From Leptospirales bacterium (GTDB lineage: Bacteria; Spirochaetota; Leptospiria; Leptospirales; Leptonemataceae), in assembly GCA_019694655.1 (NCBI GenBank), contig JAIBBN010000001.1, positions 62,001-126,000 on the forward strand: 64,000 nt of DNA, given 5' to 3'. Below the pieces are notes generated by a model, which saw nothing but the letters and a program-made list of their open reading frames with translations, was not told where the DNA came from and did not search any database. Below are positions 56,501-63,262 of the stretch, in pieces (position 1 is the first letter of the stretch; each line of letters begins with the position of its first letter). Both the position numbers and the translations under genes were made by a program.

Positions 56501-58446
56501 AGATCCTTTAAGTCGGCCTCGCAGCAGGAATCTGCCAGGCAATGGCTCTCCTGCGGATTGGTCAGATGATAGAGGGCATCCAGCGTAAAGGCGCGCTGAA
56601 AAATTGCGGCGCGTCGCAATGCTTCAACTTCGCGCCTGGTGAAGAGCTCCGGCAGCGCTTCGTCCCGTCCGTGATGCTGTTCATGAATCAGCGCTTGCAA
56701 TGCGGCATGTTCGCAGATCCAGACGCCGCCTTCAAAGCGAACGATGCCGCGGTCAGTGGATTCCTGCAAGATGGAGCGCAGCAGCAAAGGATTTCCGTTT
56801 GCATAGTGATTTAGAATTTCCAGGAGTGTTTCACTATCATCCAGCTTTCCGGAAAAGGTGCGCTGTAAAAACTCGCCGGTCTCCTGATCGGTCAGCGAGT
56901 CCAGATGAAGCTGCAGCAAGCTGCCGGCCGGCGCGCCGTCGATCAGGCGGCGCATGCCCGGCGTGAGTTCCGAGGCGGTCAAAGTGGCGACCACGCGAAT
57001 GTTCTGCTGCGCCAGACTCCCGCCGAGCAATTCCAGCAGCAGCTTCAGCGAGTCAAGGTCGGCATTGTGCATATCGTCCAGAAACAATATAAGCCCGCCA
57101 TCTTTAGCCACGGCGCCGGCCAGGAAGTGGCCCAGAACAAAACGGTAATCGTCTTCTACCCAGGGACGCGCGCTTGCCGGGGTCTCGCTGAGCCACGTCT
57201 TCAAATCCGGCGCCAGTTCCAGCAGAAAGCCAAAACGATCGCCCAGTTCGCTTTGAATCATTTCCAGCATCTGGGCTTGCATTTCGGCGGGGCGCGAACG
57301 CAGAAAATTAGCAACACGGGAAATGAGATTGCCCGTCATGCGAAAGGGCAGGCGCGTCTCTTCGCGACGGATGCGCAATTGCCAGCGAGAACCCTCGCCA
57401 GGCGATACGCGATTGTAAAGTTCATCCAGGAATCGACTGCGTCCGCCGCCGGCCACGGATTCAATCAGCAACAGGCGGGCCGCGCCCGCATTGCAAAGAA
57501 ACTGCTCCGCATCGTGCAACTCACGGGCGCGTCCCACAAAGGGACTCAAGCGGGGAAAACTCTCCCAGTGGTCCTGTTCGCCTGGCTGGAAGTCTGCGCT
57601 GTGCAGTCCAAGTCGTTGCAGTCGATCCAGGTCGCGCAGCAATCCGCCCGTGGTACGGTAACGATCGTCCGGGTCCTTGTGCAGCAGCTTCAGGATGATC
57701 TGTTCCAACGCTACGGGCAGTTGTTGGTTCTTCTGGCGCGGCGGTTGCGCTTCGCCGGCAACGTGCAGGTGCATCAGTCGGCCAGGATCGCTGTGCTGAA
57801 AAGGCGGCTCTCCCGTGGCTGCTTCGTAGAGGATGACGCCCAGAGCGTAAAGATCGGCCCGATGGTCGATCAGTTTGTGCAGCATCCCCGTTTGCTCCGG
57901 AGACATGTAGGTTAGCGTTCCAGCGTGAAGGCCCGATTGTGCGCCAATCAGGTGCGACAGGCCAAAGTCCAGTATGCGCAGCCCCTGCCAGCCGCCGTCC
58001 TCCAGACGCGCCAGGATGTTCGCCGGTTTCAGATCGTGATGCACGAGGCCGCGTTCGTGGACATAGGCCAGGCCGTCGGCCAGCAAACGCAGCAATTCGA
58101 AGAGGGCCTGCGGCGACAAGGGCGCTTCTTTCTGGAGCAGGTCGCGAAGCGTGGGCGCCGGAAAGTATTCCATCACCAATCCGCTAATCTGGTTCTCTTC
58201 AAAGAAATCTTCGTAGCGAATGATCGAATTGTGCTGTAAGCTTCGCAAGGTTTCGGCCTCAGCGCGAAAGCGAAGCACCGTCTCCAGCGGATAGCGCCGT
58301 CCAGAAACATCGATGAGTTTGATAGCTTTCTGCTGGCGGGTCTGCCGGTCCCAGGCCAGCGCCGCCTGTCCGGTGCGCCCTTCACCCAGGGCCTGCCGAA
58401 TTTCATAGCGCCCGGCAAGGACTCGATTCTGCGTGGCGAGGATCAT
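53548..58446 (-). CDS. Giant Ser/Thr kinase - AAA ATPase - GAF - adenylate cyclase protein
   Basis: A 1632-residue signalling protein. Residues 13-270 are a Ser/Thr kinase: GEGRTG loop, Lys43, VHHDLKPANI (Asp138) and DFGLS (Asp160), with MSPEQ. Residues 295-680 are an ATPase module; its Walker A, SVAGGGRSRF, has Arg where Lys is expected, while Walker B LILFLDDMHNAD looks normal. A long helical, TPR-like region follows to about 1150. A GAF domain lies near 1175-1335 (GAQQGYLFLCRSD). A class III cyclase is at 1375-1555, with metal ligands Asp1386 and Asp1430, the substrate Lys in DKFIGDAVM, and Thr where many adenylate cyclases have Asp. A TPR-like tail ends it. This architecture is common in Leptospirales and links kinase and cAMP signalling. 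Confidence 0.93.
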   Translation of the reverse strand: MILATQNRVLAGRYEIRQALGEGRTGQAALAWDRQTRQQKAIKLIDVSGRRYPLETVLRFRAEAETLRSLQHNSIIRYEDFFEENQISGLVMEYFPAPTLRDLLQKEAPLSPQALFELLRLLADGLAYVHERGLVHHDLKPANILARLEDGGWQGLRILDFGLSHLIGAQSGLHAGTLTYMSPEQTGMLHKLIDHRADLYALGVILYEAATGEPPFQHSDPGRLMHLHVAGEAQPPRQKNQQLPVALEQIILKLLHKDPDDRYRTTGGLLRDLDRLQRLGLHSADFQPGEQDHWESFPRLSPFVGRARELHDAEQFLCNAGAARLLLIESVAGGGRSRFLDELYNRVSPGEGSRWQLRIRREETRLPFRMTGNLISRVANFLRSRPAEMQAQMLEMIQSELGDRFGFLLELAPDLKTWLSETPASARPWVEDDYRFVLGHFLAGAVAKDGGLILFLDDMHNADLDSLKLLLELLGGSLAQQNIRVVATLTASELTPGMRRLIDGAPAGSLLQLHLDSLTDQETGEFLQRTFSGKLDDSETLLEILNHYANGNPLLLRSILQESTDRGIVRFEGGVWICEHAALQALIHEQHHGRDEALPELFTRREVEALRRAAIFQRAFTLDALYHLTNPQESHCLADSCCEADLKDLFPDRVALLNMLDRAIHAGVLSADSRKLYAFTSPHLRSHLKQEMPLTLRQRSHGRVAHFLEREVLPQSREAIYDIAYHLEQSDDLESAARTAVQAARLTDDGRHTNRQSQHYYNVALRCLEKLDPGQRDEELFFEVRNAALQHNLNIDPRRADIIQEMDCLERMAGEHVGRRIEILNMRAQLASYSGDRVAMVRYSEEAIQLGGGRPEFEEMLLHTLVNLGSSPTGKSYAERAELLRQAVEIARRRQKLAQSPIAVAVYPIMLCYLGKLDEARAFVAQITSSLEGQDRVDLPVALFAAAGVAAEVGDFSGISESLGLERLAEFQVSDAGRRFALAHGARALGVLGRTREALQCFEMLFSADVAPGTRGELAIAFHGRIWMALIQEDPETALEFVERGLNHLRLRPDAFMESTLLYLCAHAALDLSEPDLAEDRLNSARQLAQELRSPLLDAHIELAWSRLTSYRVRSEASTAALEAALEAIGQIGASGWHAIYRQMLRNWRLQGSDSSSQSLRLRTENRELFQLIDLSRKISSTLDFDQLMEETLKGAMSLAGAQQGYLFLCRSDSAAGGGVIADLRFARDAAGHPVNRERLSYSPGVVDAVLESRSSVLLRDARSEARWRDDPAVREHELRSILATPVLLRDRPLGLIYLDNRQASSVFTLHDREITETFATQAAIAIHNARLFEAEQQARQRTENTLRIFERFIPRQFTQRFAGGELERLERGLSRRERLGVLFSDLRDFTSISEKLSPEETFALLNDYLDRMEAAVRRHGGFVDKFIGDAVMALFDEHPVNALRAGADMLRELALLNEERVASGLPALRAGIGVHWGEATLGVVGSRDRLDTTAVGDVVNTASRLESLTKSYGTPLLLSGAVSEELPAGEFDLRFLDMVMVKGKDEPIAIYETLNQLSVEDRNRRQKAESDFTAARNLYLVGDFAAAQHAFAAYCAAHPDDLPASVFLERSGEFLRTAPANWDGIFRLSAK

Positions 58447-58640
58447 TTTGTTACAGAAACAGCGCTGCAGACGGTTTCGGCGCGTCTGAAGTTCGACGGT
58501 CTCGCCTGAAATTTTTCAGCAGCCGCAGCTGCACGCCAGACTTTTTGCACAATGTCCCGGGGCGATTCTATTTGACGAAATGCCGCCTGCCGCCCTGCTT
58601 ACCAGTGTTCAGCTTGGACGCTTCGCGAAGGGAGCGGGAA

Positions 58641-59711
58641 TTGGGCGCACGACGAATCTTCTACGAAATTCCGGATCTGAACGAGTCGATCGAGACCCTG
58701 ATCGCATTGTGCGACCGTGCGCGCCAGGACGGACCCGCTGTGCTGGAGGGCGCCTATCGAAAGCTGACTCCGGCCAACCCCTTTGAACGACTGGTTCGCA
58801 TCGGTCTGGCCTTGATCGTTGATGGTGTGGATCCAGAACTGGTCAGCCGTACGCTGGAACACAGCAGCGAAAGCTATCTGACTCGTTTGCAATATCGCTG
58901 GCGTATCTGGGACGGACTGCTCGGCGCTATGTCGCCTGGCGCGCCCATGGCGCCGCTGGGCGAGTTCCTGGAAGCGCTGCTTCTTGGCGATCATCCCGAG
59001 AACAGCCTCTTGCGCACAGCCTTCAGCGACCTGCTGACAGAGCTGAGTAATGAGCAGGGACAATTGGAGTGGTCGCGCTGGCCGGAAGAATACCGCCGAC
59101 ACCCCCTGACGGGCGCCGGATTGCGTCTGGCGGCGTTGCGCAGCGCTTTTCCGGACGAGCGGCTGCGTCGCGCGCTGGATAACCAATTTGCGTCGTACAA
59201 GGACCAATTCATCAAGATGAGCAATATCGCCATCGAGGGCGTCATTTCGCTGCAAAGCGGCGATAGCCCGCGACTGATGCGCAGCTTGCTGTCTACGCTG
59301 GAAGGAAGCGACATCATGCAGGTGCGCACCCTGGCCGAGGACCAGGGCTTCGAGAGTGCGGGCGACGAAGCGGCGCTACAGATTGGCGATCCAGAGTCTC
59401 CTGATCGGATGTTCGCTTCCTCCTTCGAAGAGGTATTTCTCAATATGGATTTCCGCGCCATCCGACGAGTGATGCGCGAGGTAGAGCCAGGCGAGCTGGC
59501 CTGCGCCCTCGCGGGAGTGCGCGAGGAAGTTCGTGAAATCATTCTGGCAAACCTCAGCGATCGTGTTGTCGATCGGCTGCGGCGCGAGGCCGGCGCCGGC
59601 AAGGGCGCAACGCGCGGCGAGGTACGCAACGCTCAGGAACGTATCCTTGGCGTGTTCCAGCGCTTGCGCGAGTCCGGCGAGATTGCTTCCTCGGAAGCGG
59701 ATGAATCCTAG
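58641..59711 (+). CDS. MotA-like domain joined to FliG C-terminal domain
   Basis: A 356-residue cytoplasmic protein. Residues 5-110 resemble the cytoplasmic loop of MotA: IETLIALCDRARQDGPAVLE, then NPFERLVRIGLALIVDGVDP and ELVSRTLEHSSESYLTRLQY. No membrane helix follows where MotA has one. Residues 258-345 match the FliG torque domain: FEEVFLNMDFRAIRRVMREV, GELACALAGVREEVREIILA, NLSDRVVDRLRREAG and the final AQERILGVFQRLRESGEI. One of the two adjacent torque-region Asp residues is Phe here. TTG 58641 has AGGGAG six bases upstream; no ATG is suitable. It is divergent from the kinase-cyclase gene. Function: perhaps a motor accessory or a regulator, not a bona fide FliG. Confidence 0.72.
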   Translation: MGARRIFYEIPDLNESIETLIALCDRARQDGPAVLEGAYRKLTPANPFERLVRIGLALIVDGVDPELVSRTLEHSSESYLTRLQYRWRIWDGLLGAMSPGAPMAPLGEFLEALLLGDHPENSLLRTAFSDLLTELSNEQGQLEWSRWPEEYRRHPLTGAGLRLAALRSAFPDERLRRALDNQFASYKDQFIKMSNIAIEGVISLQSGDSPRLMRSLLSTLEGSDIMQVRTLAEDQGFESAGDEAALQIGDPESPDRMFASSFEEVFLNMDFRAIRRVMREVEPGELACALAGVREEVREIILANLSDRVVDRLRREAGAGKGATRGEVRNAQERILGVFQRLRESGEIASSEADES

Positions 59712-59814
59712 CCACATCACTCGCTACGAAATTGGCTTGCGGCGTCTCGCCGCGCTGCCTGAGTGACTGGCTTCGGCCTCCTGATATTTCCGCCCGGCCG
59801 GAGGGATGGTATCC

Positions 59815-60300
59815 ATGCAAATCGCCGCTAACAAAGTCGTTACCCTGCGCTATCGCCTGACTGACAACGACGGCGACTTAATCGATGAATCGACCGACGC
59901 CGAGCCAATGGCCTATATCCATGGCATGGGCAATATTATTCCCGGTCTGGAGTCGGCGCTCAATGGCAAAGGCCGCGGCGACAGTATGAAAGTGACGGTC
60001 CCGCCCGCAGAGGGCTTTGGCGAACGCGATGAGTCATTGATGCGCAACGTACCTCGCAAGGCATTCGATGGCGTTGACGATTTGCAGGTGGGGATGCAGT
60101 TCCAGACCGATGGCGGCGAAGGCATGGAAGTTGTTACGGTCGTGGGAATGGAAGGCGATCAGATTACTATCGATGGCAACCATCCGTTGGCCGGCGTGAC
60201 GCTGACCTTTGATCTCACCATACTGGAAGTGCGCGACGCTACAAAAGAGGAAATCTCTCACGGCCATGTTCACGGGCCAGGCGGACACCACCACCACTGA
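59815..60300 (+). CDS. slyD: SlyD-type FKBP peptidyl-prolyl isomerase
   Basis: A 161-residue cytoplasmic folding helper. The FKBP part starts VVTLRYRLTDNDGDLIDEST and has MAYIHGMGNIIPGLESAL; the IF insert domain follows (FGERDESLMRNVPRKAFDGV), then TLTFDLTILEVRDA. The tail is histidine-rich (HGHVHGPGGHHHH) and likely binds nickel or zinc. ATG 59815 is preferred because GGAGGG (59800-59805) is nine bases upstream, whereas ATG 59806 is too close. A bidirectional terminator lies seven bases after the stop. Confidence 0.95.
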   Translation: MQIAANKVVTLRYRLTDNDGDLIDESTDAEPMAYIHGMGNIIPGLESALNGKGRGDSMKVTVPPAEGFGERDESLMRNVPRKAFDGVDDLQVGMQFQTDGGEGMEVVTVVGMEGDQITIDGNHPLAGVTLTFDLTILEVRDATKEEISHGHVHGPGGHHHH

Positions 60301-60306
60301 TCAGAC

Positions 60307-60341
60307 AAAAAAAGCCCGGTCAAAAGACCGGGCTTCTTGTT
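60307..60341. terminator. Bidirectional terminator between slyD and glnK
   Basis: A 10-pair stem AAGCCCGGTC/GACCGGGCTT (60312-60321 with 60326-60335) has an AAAA loop. On the minus strand it is followed by a seven-T run, making a strong terminator for glnK; on the plus strand the T-tract is weaker (CTTGTT). Confidence 0.9.
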
Positions 60342-60375
60342 CTGCCGGCAAGTTCTGTTGCTGGCAATTTGGACC

Positions 60376-60714
60376 TTAAATGGCGGTCCGGCCAGACTCC
60401 TTGGTGCTGACACGATAGGTTTCATCCATCGGCAACACGAAGACCTTGCCATCGCCGGGCTTGCCTGAGTAGCAAACCCGCATGATGGTATCTACAGTCG
60501 GCTTCAGGAAATCGTCGTTCACGGCGATCTGAATTTCCAGCTTGTTCACGAAGTTGATATGCACTTCCTGACCGCGGAAAATCTCCTTGTGGCCTTTCTG
60601 CCTCCCATATCCGCGCACATCCATAATGGTCATGCGCGTGACATCTACTTTGGCGAGCTCATCTTTGAGCTCTTCCAGTTTGTGGTGCGGAACAATCGCA
60701 ATTACGAACTTCAT
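60376..60714 (-). CDS. glnK: PII nitrogen-regulatory protein without uridylylation tyrosine
   Basis: A 112-residue PII trimer subunit that senses 2-oxoglutarate and ATP/ADP and gates AmtB. The core is clear: MKFVIAIVPHHKLEELKDEL, RGYGRQKGHKEIFRGQE at the T-loop, and GKPGDGKVFVLPM. The T-loop position 51, Tyr in E. coli GlnB/GlnK and the site of uridylylation, is Val here, and position 46 is Phe. So GlnD-type control at Tyr51 cannot operate; regulation would be by ligand binding alone or another modification. It lies 23 bases after amtB on the same strand. Confidence 0.94.
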   Translation of the reverse strand: MKFVIAIVPHHKLEELKDELAKVDVTRMTIMDVRGYGRQKGHKEIFRGQEVHINFVNKLEIQIAVNDDFLKPTVDTIMRVCYSGKPGDGKVFVLPMDETYRVSTKESGRTAI

Positions 60715-60737
60715 AGCTTTGGTACTCCTGTCTGCTC

Positions 60738-62201
60738 TTAGCCCTTGATGCTGAAGTTCGGATAGGCTTCGTTGCCATGTTCGCCAATGTCCAGACCTTC
60801 CACTTCTTCTTCTTCAGATACGCGGATGCCGACGGTGAACTTCAGAATGAACCACAATACAATGGACGCAACCAATGTAAAGGCGCCAACGGCCAGAATT
60901 CCTTTCAGCTGCTCCATGGTTTGAGCCCCAATGCCATTGTCCGTAGCCAGCGCAGCAACGTTCTTGGCGACTTCGTTATCATAGAAAAGCCCCAGAGCGA
61001 GCGTTCCCCAGATGCCGTTGATCAAGTGTACGGGAACAGCGCCTACCGGGTCGTCCAGTTTCACTTTGTCCATCATCAAGGTTGCAAGCACGACGATGAT
61101 ACCGGCGATGAATCCAATCAGCATTCCTGCAGGGATGGAAACAAAGGCGCAGGGCGCCGTAATCGCCACCAGTCCGGCAAGACAGCCGTTCAAAATCATG
61201 CCCATATCTGGCTTTTTCAGCAGAATCCACGCCGTAAACATTGCGCCCAGCGTTCCCGTTGCTGCCGCCATATTGGTGTTTACCAGCACATAGGCGATCG
61301 CCGAACCGTCGCCCACGCCCATCGTCGAACCAGGGTTGAAGCCGAACCAGCCCAGCCACAGAATCAAAACGCCAAGGGCCGAGGAGGTCATGTTGTGTCC
61401 GGGGATTGGATAGACCTTGCCATCGCGGTACTTGCCAATGCGCGGTCCAAGAACAATGATCCCGGCCAATGCCGCCCAGCCGCCCACGGAGTGAACTACC
61501 GTTGATCCGGCAAAGTCGCGGAAGGCGCCGGAACCAAGCCAGCCGCCGCCCCAGATCCAGTGTCCGGTGATCGGGTACATTACCGCTACCAGGATGAAGC
61601 TGAAGATAATGAAGGCGTGGAACTTGATACGCTCAGCCACTGCGCCAGAGACGATGGTAGCGGCAGTTCCAGCAAAGACCAGTTGGAAGAAAAACTTGGC
61701 CAGCAATGGAACGCCCGTCCAGTTCATAGACGTGTAGTCGCCCTGGTAGGCATCAAGCAGGGCCGGCGAATTATCGGCGCCCCCCAGGAACCACAGGCCG
61801 CTTGTGCCCATGAATCCATTGCCGTTGCCAAACATGATGCCCCATCCCAGCACGTAGAAGGAGATCGAGCTGATGGCAAAGACAATGAAGTTCTTTGTCA
61901 GGATGTTGACCGTGTTCTTGGCACGGTTAAAACCGCTTTCCACCAATGCAAAGCCGGCGTTCATCCAGAAAACCAGAAAACCTGCTACCAGCACCCATAC
62001 GGTATCCAGACCGACACGGTTGCTGCTGATCGTTTCTTGTATTTTGGCCAGCGGGTCTGCTGCCGCCTCCTGGGCCAGCAGCGGCGAGGCCGCAAGCAAG
62101 GCTACCAGCGAGATCGAGACAGCAAATCCAATCTGGCGAAGTCTTTTTGCGCCCGCCACCCTGCGTGGGGCGGAGGCGGACCACTTGCCAAATATCGACA
62201 T
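60738..62201 (-). CDS. amtB: Ammonium transporter AmtB
   Basis: A 487-residue ammonium channel with a cleavable signal peptide (RQIGFAVSISLVALLAASPL, AQEAAA), then 11 expected membrane helices. The twin histidines are seen in DFAGSTVVHSVGGW and in VPVHLINGIWGTL. The selectivity-region WGGGWLGSGAFRDF and GFNPGSTMGVGDG are typical. The tail (EEVEGLDIGEHGNEAYPNFS) is the PII-binding end. With glnK immediately downstream, the pair forms the classic amtB-glnK operon. A sigma-54-type promoter lies 46-61 bases before the ATG. Confidence 0.97.
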   Translation of the reverse strand: MSIFGKWSASAPRRVAGAKRLRQIGFAVSISLVALLAASPLLAQEAAADPLAKIQETISSNRVGLDTVWVLVAGFLVFWMNAGFALVESGFNRAKNTVNILTKNFIVFAISSISFYVLGWGIMFGNGNGFMGTSGLWFLGGADNSPALLDAYQGDYTSMNWTGVPLLAKFFFQLVFAGTAATIVSGAVAERIKFHAFIIFSFILVAVMYPITGHWIWGGGWLGSGAFRDFAGSTVVHSVGGWAALAGIIVLGPRIGKYRDGKVYPIPGHNMTSSALGVLILWLGWFGFNPGSTMGVGDGSAIAYVLVNTNMAAATGTLGAMFTAWILLKKPDMGMILNGCLAGLVAITAPCAFVSIPAGMLIGFIAGIIVVLATLMMDKVKLDDPVGAVPVHLINGIWGTLALGLFYDNEVAKNVAALATDNGIGAQTMEQLKGILAVGAFTLVASIVLWFILKFTVGIRVSEEEEVEGLDIGEHGNEAYPNFSIKG

Positions 62202-62246
62202 AGATTATACTCCCAGTTGCCGCCTCTAAGCGGCTGCAGGACAGTA

Positions 62247-62262
62247 TGCACAAATGGCGCCA
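62247..62262 (-). promoter_or_regulatory. Candidate sigma-54 promoter of amtB-glnK
   Basis: On the minus strand TGGCGCCATTTGTGCA has GG and GC exactly ten bases apart, and it agrees with the consensus TGGCACG-N4-TTGCA at nine of twelve defined positions. It ends about 46 bases before the ATG, leaving a leader of roughly 35 bases. Sigma-54 control of ammonium transport is known in many bacteria, including reports for Leptospira. Confidence 0.65.
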
Positions 62263-62302
62263 GGCGCTTCTGGTCCAAATTCGCTCATTAATCGGGCAGA
62301 AT

Positions 62303-62315
62303 GTACTATCTGTAC
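62303..62315. promoter_or_regulatory. GTAC inverted repeat upstream of the amtB promoter
   Basis: GTAC-N5-GTAC lies about 40 bases upstream of the -24/-12 element. It could be an enhancer-binding protein site for the sigma-54 promoter; four-base arms are short, so this is tentative. The rest of the 246-base gap to the next gene shows no coding sequence. Confidence 0.25.
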
Positions 62316-62389
62316 GCCGGCGCCTGTTCGCCTGGCAGGCGTACGCGGTGTCAGCGGGCGCCGGCGATTGGACAGAGACTGGATCGTGG

Positions 62390-62421
62390 AAAAAAGAAGG
62401 GCCGCCACTGCTGGCGGCCCT
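62390..62421 (-). terminator. Rho-independent terminator of the tandem-repeat exported protein
   Basis: A 10-pair perfect stem (62398-62407 with 62412-62421) with loop CTGC precedes TTCTTTTTT when read on the minus strand. It separates the exported-protein gene from the amtB promoter. Confidence 0.9.
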
Positions 62422-62447
62422 CTGGCAGGGACCCTGGGCTTGCTGGA

Positions 62448-63125
62448 TCAGCCGCCGTACGATCCGTCGCCGCTGAATTCGAAATTATACTCTTGTTGCG
62501 AATTGTCGACATCGATGTCGAACTTGTGCTGCTGTTCCTGATCATCAACGCCCAGCACATTGTAGGTCACTGAGCTGCCGCCCACTGGCACCAGAATGCT
62601 GTGCGAGGCGCCGGGCGCAAGCACCGTGTTCTGGTCCATATAGTCCGCTCCCCAGTACTGGGAATCAGCTGGAGAAACAAACAAAAAGCGAATCGTTACG
62701 TCCAGATTGTTGGTGAACGTAAGCTTGGCATAGGTATAGTTCGCGCTGTTGTTCTGGCGGTTCTGCGCCGTCATTGTTACGCGCTGGTTGTTGCGGTTAT
62801 CGCAAACCTCCACGCCGCGCTGCACGAATACGTTGCCGTTGGCGTGGATCGCCATCAGGTCAAACTTTCCACAGGCCTGCGGGTAGTGCGTGAAGAAGCC
62901 AACGCTGCCGCCGGAGGGCAGTGTCGTGCTTGCGCCGAGAATATCGGGTCCCCAGTGCTGGCTATCATTTGGCGAAACAAACAGATATTTCACTTCCGCG
63001 CCAGTACGGTTGATCACCGTTAGCTGCTTAACCTGTTGTGAGAAGGGACGGCTTTGTGCAGTGATCGGTGCGGCTCCGGCCAGCAGCAGCAGGCCAAGAA
63101 CCATGGCAATTTTACTTTTGAGCAT
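62448..63125 (-). CDS. Exported protein of two similar halves, function unknown
   Basis: A 225-residue protein. A signal peptide (MLKSKIAMVLGLLLLAGAAP, then ITAQS) is followed by two homologous domains exactly 100 residues apart. Repeat 1 at residues 35-110 has VKYLFVSPNDSQHWGPDILG; repeat 2 at 135-208 has IRFLFVSPADSQYWGADYMD. Each continues with a threonine/proline-rich strand and a short acidic end (CDN and VDN). Cys85 and Cys108 occur only in repeat 1 and may pair. Similar FLFVSPxDSxxWG domains exist in unrelated secreted proteins, but I know no function. ATG 63125 has GGGAGA upstream and a palindrome beyond it. Confidence 0.75.
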   Translation of the reverse strand: MLKSKIAMVLGLLLLAGAAPITAQSRPFSQQVKQLTVINRTGAEVKYLFVSPNDSQHWGPDILGASTTLPSGGSVGFFTHYPQACGKFDLMAIHANGNVFVQRGVEVCDNRNNQRVTMTAQNRQNNSANYTYAKLTFTNNLDVTIRFLFVSPADSQYWGADYMDQNTVLAPGASHSILVPVGGSSVTYNVLGVDDQEQQHKFDIDVDNSQQEYNFEFSGDGSYGG

Positions 63126-63141
63126 AGAGGCGAATCTCCCA

Positions 63142-63157
63142 GAATTCCGGGGAATTC
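63142..63157. promoter_or_regulatory. Palindrome upstream of the tandem-domain exported-protein gene
   Basis: GAATTCC and GGAATTC form a perfect seven-pair inverted repeat around GG, 17 bases before the ATG on the minus strand. It may be an operator or a short leader hairpin. Confidence 0.35.
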
Positions 63158-63262
63158 CTTATTTGGATTTCCCGGTTAGACGGTCAATTGGCGCCCGGGG
63201 TTCTTGCGTACGTCGAGCGAAAAAGCCTATGCCTGGCCCTGGCGATCGCTCAGTTGACTGAA

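Noticed and set aside
56905-57915. A 336-codon plus-strand frame opposite the kinase-cyclase gene
   Set aside because: Opposite the kinase and ATPase parts, which have clear motifs; the plus frame has none.
59712-59814. Terminator between the FliG-like gene and slyD
   Set aside because: A GCGGCG/CGCCGC hairpin is present but no T-run follows.
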